A stretch of 9,564 nt of DNA. It comes from Sulfurospirillum sp. UBA6810. GTDB lineage: Bacteria > Campylobacterota > Campylobacteria > Campylobacterales > Sulfurospirillaceae. Below are positions 5,673 to 9,564 of this stretch, piece by piece (position 1 is the first letter of the stretch; each line of letters opens with the position of its first letter). The stretch spans positions 18,802 through 28,365 of the forward strand of contig DKEY01000152.1 of NCBI GenBank assembly GCA_002469305.1, read 5' to 3'. Below the pieces are notes generated by a model. The model did not search any database. It had not been told where the DNA came from and saw only the letters and a program-made list of their open reading frames with translations. A program made the position numbers and the translations under genes.

Positions 5673-6497
5673 AACTTCTATTGAGGCTGAAGATTTAGCT
5701 TTTTCAAAATAATCACTTAAAACTTTTTGCTCTTGTTGTTGGTATAAAACACTATAAATACTACTTTTTGCTTTTTCAAAGTCTATATATGAAACACCTT
5801 GCTTCTCTTTTAGATAGAACATCAAAAAGCTATTTTCTAACTTAATTATTTGTGAAAATTCACCACTTTTTGTTCTTCCTAGAAGTGATTGTAATTTTGG
5901 GTTTAATTTTTCATTTTCAAGGAGTTCTGTTTTAAGGGTTACACTTTGTGGTGTTGCCATAGGGTTCTTGATGATAGTTTTTAAATCTTCTTCATTGCTA
6001 GAGTGATACGCAACTACATCAAAACTTGTTGCAACTTCAAATTCACTTTTATTTGCGTTATAAAAATCTTCCAACTCTTTATCTGTAATTGGTTGCATTT
6101 TTTCTCTTACAATGTTTTGATAAAGTTTATCTCTTTTGATTTTACTTTTTAAATCATTTTTATAAGTTTCTATCTCAATGTTTTGAGATTTTAGCATTTT
6201 TAGAAAATCAAATTCACTGATACCATTGTTTTGTGCCAGCTTTTTGATGTAATTATCTACTTCAAAAAGGTCAGCTTCTATACCCTGAGCTTTTATCTCT
6301 GCATCTTCGAGTTTTTGTCGCACAAGAAGATCAAGTGCCTCTTTTTTTGTCATTTTAAAATGTTCAGCATACTTGTAAACTTCATAAAGAGTTATAGGCT
6401 CTTTGTTGATGATGATAGCAACTCCATTGACTAATCCAGAAAAGCTTAGACTAGAAATTAACGCACTAGCCAATAAAACACGAGGAAACAGTTTCAC
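5655..6497 (-). CDS. SurA-like periplasmic chaperone / peptidyl-prolyl isomerase
   Basis: A 280-residue secreted folding factor for outer-membrane or periplasmic proteins. Residues 1-25 form a signal peptide with a hydrophobic core (VLLASALISSLSF). A SurA N-terminal-type helical domain covers about 26-135, with the early strand VNGVAIIINKEPIT and the ALDLLVRQKLEDAEIKAQGI helix turn. ITDKELEDFYNANKSEF (137-153) leads into a short, degenerate parvulin domain at about 155-235, and a C-terminal helix follows. The GTG start at 6497 is chosen for AAAGGA (6505-6510 on this strand) seven bases upstream and for the correct signal peptide. Position and orientation match C. jejuni Cj1289, a SurA-like chaperone lying between accC and gltX, as I remember. 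Isomerase activity is uncertain because the parvulin core looks poorly conserved. Confidence 0.85.
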   Translation of the reverse strand: MKLFPRVLLASALISSLSFSGLVNGVAIIINKEPITLYEVYKYAEHFKMTKKEALDLLVRQKLEDAEIKAQGIEADLFEVDNYIKKLAQNNGISEFDFLKMLKSQNIEIETYKNDLKSKIKRDKLYQNIVREKMQPITDKELEDFYNANKSEFEVATSFDVVAYHSSNEEDLKTIIKNPMATPQSVTLKTELLENEKLNPKLQSLLGRTKSGEFSQIIKLENSFLMFYLKEKQGVSYIDFEKAKSSIYSVLYQQQEQKVLSDYFEKAKSSASIEVLRNPS

Positions 6498-6525
6498 TAA
6501 TAAATCCTTTGTTAAGTAAAATATC

Positions 6526-6553
6526 TATATAATCCATATTCTTAAGCGGTCAA
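6526..6553 (-). promoter_or_regulatory. Probable promoter of the SurA-like gene
   Basis: On the minus strand, TTGACC (6548-6553) and TATATA (6526-6531) are separated by 16 bases, upstream of the AAAGGA ribosome binding site and GTG start. The match is good but not perfect, and a shifted -10 is also possible. Confidence 0.5.
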
Positions 6554-6664
6554 TGATAACATTATTTTTAGTAAACTAAATTTAAATTTTTAACCAATTT
6601 TCAAAAGATTTTTAATTTTACAAATTTAGTTATATTGATACATAGTTTTGACATAAAAAAATAC

Positions 6665-6670
6665 TATAAT
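6665..6670 (+). promoter_or_regulatory. -10 box of the gltX-malic enzyme operon
   Basis: A perfect TATAAT at 6665-6670, with no -35 box at the proper distance (a TTGACA at 6648-6653 is only 11 bases away). This fits Campylobacterota promoters, which depend mainly on the -10 box. The start of transcription would be near 6676-6678. It lies downstream of the TTG at 6635 and so argues against that TTG as the gltX start. Confidence 0.6.
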
Positions 6671-6675
6671 AAAAA

Positions 6676-6694
6676 TTCGCTTAGATTAAGCGAA
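6676..6694 (+). promoter_or_regulatory. gltX: Perfect hairpin at the predicted 5' end of the gltX mRNA
   Basis: TTCGCTTA (6676-6683) pairs perfectly with TAAGCGAA (6687-6694) around the loop GAT. It begins six bases after the -10 box, so it would sit at the very start of the transcript, ahead of the ribosome binding site (GAGG, 6702-6705). It could stabilise the message, or the DNA palindrome could be an operator; the sequence cannot decide. Confidence 0.6.
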
Positions 6695-6712
6695 GTAGAA
6701 AGAGGCAGGTTA

Positions 6713-8107
6713 ATGGTCGTTACTCGTTTTGCACCTTCACCAACAGGATATCTTCACATAGGCGGTCTTAGAACAGCTCTTTATAGTTACCTTTGGGCGA
6801 GAAAAAATGGTGGTAAATTTCTTTTACGTATCGAAGATACAGATTTGAAACGTAACTCAGTTGAAGCAGCTGAGGCTATCGTAGAAGCTTTTGAGTGGGT
6901 AGGACTCTCACATGATGAAGAGATATATTATCAGTCAAATAGATTTGATATATACAAAAAATATATAGAACAGCTTTTGCAAGAAGGCAAAGCGTACTAC
7001 TGCTATATGAGTGGCGAGGAGAGAGAAGCTCTGAGAGAAGAGCAGATGGCAAAAAAAGAGCGTACCCGCTATGATGGCAGATATAGAGATTTTAAAGGAA
7101 CGCCGCCAGAGGGAATCGAACCCGTAGTTCGCATCAAAGCTCCACTTGATGGAGAGATAAGTTTTGTTGATGGCGTAAAAGGTGAAGTAAAATTTAACGT
7201 GCAAGATATACTAGATGATTTTGTTATAGCACGAGCTGATGGAACACCTCTTTATAACTTTGTTGTTACCATAGACGATGCCCTTATGGGAGTCAATCAT
7301 GTTATACGTGGGGATGACCACCTCTCAAATACACCAAAACAGATGATAATCTACAAAGCACTTGGTTTTGAAATACCAAAGTTCTTTCATGTACCAATGA
7401 TACTCAATCCACAAGGTAAAAAACTCTCAAAAAGAGATGGCGCCACAGATGTTATGGAGTATAAAAAATTAGGATATTTACCAGAAGCACTTTTAAACTT
7501 TTTAATCCGTCTTGGCTGGAGTCATGGTGATCAAGAGATTTTTTCTCTTAAAGAGATGCAAGAGTATTTTAATCCAAATGATATAAACAAATCAGCTTCA
7601 GCATACAATGCAGAAAAACTTTTATGGATAAATACGCAGTATATAAAGTCTTTACATGTAGAGCGAATTATAGAAGCTTTAAAAGATTATGACTTAGACC
7701 TAAGTGACTATACAAATGCGCAAAAGCTTATAGATGTTCTTAGAGATAGAGCAAAAGAGATGAATGAATTTGCGACAATGGCAAAAGCTATTAAAGATGC
7801 CCCAATGAGTTATGATAGTGTAGCTATGGAAAAGTTTATAAACAAAGATGCGATAGATATTTTACAAGAGTTTACAGAGGCTTTATCAAAAACAAGAGGC
7901 TTAGTAGAGTCTGGAGAATTTGAATTATTTACAAAAGATTTTTTAGAAGCTAAAGGCTTGAAGTTAAAAGATTTAGCGCAACCAATTAGGATAGCAGTAG
8001 TGGGAAGTTCTGTAAGCCCAGCTGTTTTTGAAGTATTGAGTATTATTGGATATCAAGAAGTGATAAGAAGAATAGAAAATTTGATAAATTCAACAAAGGA
8101 GTTGTAG
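6713..8107 (+). CDS. gltX: Glutamate-tRNA ligase (GluRS)
   Basis: A 464-residue class I aminoacyl-tRNA synthetase that charges glutamate onto tRNA. RFAPSPTGYLHIGG (5-18) holds the HIGH signature, and KLSKR (237-241) is the KMSKS loop. IEDTDLKRNS (40-49) and DDFVIARADGTPLYNFVVTIDDALMGVNHVIRGDDHLSNTPKQ (about 168-210) are typical GluRS blocks. The zinc motif of the E. coli enzyme is missing (only C97 in YYCYM), which is common. ATG 6713 is chosen over the upstream TTG at 6635, because the family starts a few residues before TRFAPSPTG, GAGG lies seven bases upstream, and a -10 box lies between the two starts. Campylobacterota often carry two GluRS copies; this one recalls H. pylori GluRS1 rather than the tRNA-Gln-specific GluRS2, but that is from memory. 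The stop overlaps the malic enzyme start. Confidence 0.96.
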   Translation: MVVTRFAPSPTGYLHIGGLRTALYSYLWARKNGGKFLLRIEDTDLKRNSVEAAEAIVEAFEWVGLSHDEEIYYQSNRFDIYKKYIEQLLQEGKAYYCYMSGEEREALREEQMAKKERTRYDGRYRDFKGTPPEGIEPVVRIKAPLDGEISFVDGVKGEVKFNVQDILDDFVIARADGTPLYNFVVTIDDALMGVNHVIRGDDHLSNTPKQMIIYKALGFEIPKFFHVPMILNPQGKKLSKRDGATDVMEYKKLGYLPEALLNFLIRLGWSHGDQEIFSLKEMQEYFNPNDINKSASAYNAEKLLWINTQYIKSLHVERIIEALKDYDLDLSDYTNAQKLIDVLRDRAKEMNEFATMAKAIKDAPMSYDSVAMEKFINKDAIDILQEFTEALSKTRGLVESGEFELFTKDFLEAKGLKLKDLAQPIRIAVVGSSVSPAVFEVLSIIGYQEVIRRIENLINSTKEL

Positions 8108-9384
8108 TGAGTAATCAAGGAAAGGTAACTAAAGAAGAAGCTTTAGAGTACCACATTGGCGGAAAGATAAGCATAAATGTAAAAACGGTTTGTGATACGG
8201 CAAGAGATTTGTCTATGGCATATTCTCCAGGTGTTGCACACCCTTGTTTAGAAATTCAAAAAGATAATGAATTAGCTTATAAATATACAAATAAAGGTAA
8301 TTTAGTAGCAGTTATCACAAATTCAACTGCTATACTTGGTCTTGGTGATTTAGGCCCTGTTGCTGGTAAGCCTGTAATGGAAGGAAAATCAGTACTTTTC
8401 AAAAAGTTTGCTGATGTTGATGCGTTTGATATCGAAGTTGATGAATATGATGTAGATAAATTAGTAGAGATTTGTAGAGCGCTTTCTCCAACTTTTGGTG
8501 GTATTAACTTAGAAGATATAAAAGCTCCACAATGTTTTGACATCGAAACAAAACTTCAAGCGTGTGTTGATATCCCTGTTATGCATGATGACCAACACGG
8601 AACGGCTATGATAACAACAGCAGGCATCATCAATGCCCTTGAAATCAGCGGAAAAGATGTGGGAAGCATGAAGATAGTTGTTTCAGGTGCTGGTGCGGCT
8701 GGTATTGCTTGTGGCAAGATGTATAAACTTCTTGGTGCGAAAAATATCGTTATGATAGACTCTAAAGGCGTTATCCACTCAGGACGTACAGATTTAAATG
8801 CGCATAAAGCAGAATTTGCCCTAGAGACAGAAGATAGAACACTAGAAGATGCAATGCGTGGGGCAGATATGTTCCTAGGACTTTCAGCTCCTGGTATCGT
8901 TTCAAAAGAGATGGTAGCATCTATGAATCCAAATCCTATCATCTTTGCACTTGCAAATCCAATTCCAGAAATCCTTCCTGAAGTAGTTGCTGAGGTAAGA
9001 GATGATGTTATGATGGGAACAGGTAGAAGTGACTATCCTAACCAAGTAAACAATGTTCTTGGCTTTCCATTTATCTTTAGAGGAGCACTTGATGTAAGAG
9101 CTACTAAGGTAACTGAAGGTATGAAGATGGCTGCAGCTGTTGCCTTAGCAAAGCTTGCTAAAGAAGATGTGCCTGATTATGTAAAAGCTGCTTACAATGG
9201 TGAAGATTTAAAATTTGGTAGAGATTACATCATCCCAAAACCATTTGATAGAAGAGTTTTTGTATGGGTAAGTGCTGCTGTGGCTGAAGCTGCTGTAAAA
9301 GACGGCGTTGCTCGTGTTGAAAACTTTGATGTTGAAGCATATAAAGCAAAACTTCAAGCGATACTTGACGCTGAAGTAAAATAA
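8107..9384 (+). CDS. Malic enzyme (oxaloacetate-decarboxylating malate dehydrogenase), short form
   Basis: A 425-residue enzyme that converts malate to pyruvate and CO2 with reduction of NAD(P). Y39 in AYSPGVAHPC is the likely general acid and K94 in GKSVLFK the general base. E136 and D137 in GINLEDIKAPQCF, with D161 or D162 in HDDQHGTA, bind the divalent metal. The dinucleotide fold starts at GAGAAG (194-199), with D218 at the end of the next strand. It lacks the phosphotransacetylase-like C-terminal domain of E. coli MaeB, so it is the short bacterial form. Cofactor preference cannot be read safely. The GTG start shares one base with the gltX stop, with AAAGGAG (8095-8101) five bases upstream. 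Pairing with gltX matches C. jejuni Cj1288c-Cj1287c from memory. A strong terminator follows. Confidence 0.95.
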   Translation: MSNQGKVTKEEALEYHIGGKISINVKTVCDTARDLSMAYSPGVAHPCLEIQKDNELAYKYTNKGNLVAVITNSTAILGLGDLGPVAGKPVMEGKSVLFKKFADVDAFDIEVDEYDVDKLVEICRALSPTFGGINLEDIKAPQCFDIETKLQACVDIPVMHDDQHGTAMITTAGIINALEISGKDVGSMKIVVSGAGAAGIACGKMYKLLGAKNIVMIDSKGVIHSGRTDLNAHKAEFALETEDRTLEDAMRGADMFLGLSAPGIVSKEMVASMNPNPIIFALANPIPEILPEVVAEVRDDVMMGTGRSDYPNQVNNVLGFPFIFRGALDVRATKVTEGMKMAAAVALAKLAKEDVPDYVKAAYNGEDLKFGRDYIIPKPFDRRVFVWVSAAVAEAAVKDGVARVENFDVEAYKAKLQAILDAEVK

Positions 9385-9395
9385 TAACACACTCA

Positions 9396-9428
9396 CAAGT
9401 TGCACTCTTTTTGAGTGTAGCTTGTTTT
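9396..9428 (+). terminator. Rho-independent terminator after malic enzyme
   Basis: A 12-bp stem with two G-U wobbles forms between 9396-9407 and 9413-9424 around the loop TTTTT, followed by TTTT and a further T-rich stretch. It lies 11 bases after the stop codon and closes the gltX operon. An alternative pairing uses ACACTCA just upstream (9389-9395). Confidence 0.85.
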
Positions 9429-9490
9429 AATCTATTTTAACTCTCTTCTCTTATCTTGTATTAACAACAATTTTAGTAAACTAATCCCAA

Positions 9491-9496
9491 TATAAT
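9491..9496 (+). promoter_or_regulatory. adk: TATAAT upstream of adk
   Basis: A perfect TATAAT sits one base before the adk Shine-Dalgarno AAGGAG (9498-9503) and 16 bases before the ATG. If used, transcription would start at about 9503, at the end of that Shine-Dalgarno. It may instead be a chance match in AT-rich DNA, with the true promoter upstream. Confidence 0.35.
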
Positions 9497-9512
9497 TAAG
9501 GAGAAAGTTCTC

Positions 9513-9564
9513 ATGAATCTCATGTTATTTGGAGCGCCAGGTGCTGGCAAAGGGACACAAGCAA
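9513..9564 (+). CDS. adk: Adenylate kinase, N-terminal fragment cut by window end
   Basis: Only 17 codons are visible. The protein starts MNLMLFGAPGAGKGTQA, which is the N-terminal strand and P-loop of adenylate kinase (AMP + ATP to 2 ADP); GAPGAGKGTQ is nearly diagnostic. ATG 9513 is preferred over ATG 9522 because AAGGAG (9498-9503) lies nine bases upstream and the family starts a few residues before the loop. It is a separate unit from the malic enzyme, since a terminator lies between them. Confidence 0.93.
   Translation, partial: MNLMLFGAPGAGKGTQA

Noticed and set aside
6648..6670. TTGACA and TATAAT as a paired gltX promoter
   Set aside because: The spacer is only 11 bases, far from the usual 16-18; only the -10 box is kept.
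6635..6712. A 26-residue N-terminal extension of GltX from TTG 6635
   Set aside because: A TATAAT box and a hairpin lie inside it, and GluRS proteins start a few residues before TRFAPSPTG, as ATG 6713 gives.

Overview
The window is AT-rich (roughly two thirds A+T by eye), densely coding, and looks like chromosome of a Campylobacterota (epsilonproteobacterial) species, probably a free-living Sulfurimonas-like genus rather than Campylobacter or Helicobacter. The main reasons are an Alvin-type 2[4Fe-4S] ferredoxin, a FlaC-like short flagellin, and the order accB-accC / SurA-like gene on the opposite strand / gltX / malic enzyme. As I remember it, this order matches the Campylobacter jejuni block Cj1291c-Cj1290c-Cj1289-Cj1288c-Cj1287c. 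The genus is an inference. No tRNA, rRNA, CRISPR array, insertion sequence or integrase is visible.

Layout. (1) 1-116: no assignable gene, only short open tails. (2) 117-368: ferredoxin followed closely by an intrinsic terminator. (3) 402-2969: a tight operon headed by a perfect TTGACA-17 bp-TATAAT promoter. It holds a FlaC-like mini-flagellin, a class I SAM methyltransferase, a membrane-anchored alpha/beta hydrolase and a T4-type dCMP deaminase, with 4, 4 and 1 nt overlaps. (4) 3081-5658: accB, an 81-nt gap containing two RNA hairpins and a 26-codon ORF that exactly bridges the gap, accC, then a second, divergent flagellin-like gene. (5) 5655-6497 on the minus strand: a SurA-like periplasmic chaperone, convergent with the flagellin-like gene and sharing TTAA with it. 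(6) 6498-6712: divergent promoter region, with a perfect hairpin at the predicted start of the gltX transcript. (7) 6713-9428: gltX and a malic enzyme overlapping by 1 nt, then a strong terminator. (8) 9513-9564: the start of adk, cut by the window edge.

Most genes are housekeeping: lipid precursor synthesis (accBC), translation (gltX), C4/C3 carbon metabolism (malic enzyme), nucleotide metabolism (dCMP deaminase, adk) and outer-membrane/periplasmic folding (SurA-like). The unusual content is two flagellin-fold proteins lacking the variable central domain, each embedded in an operon with non-flagellar genes, and the compact accB-accC junction, which looks like a translational control device. 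I do not see a clear new defence or mobile system.
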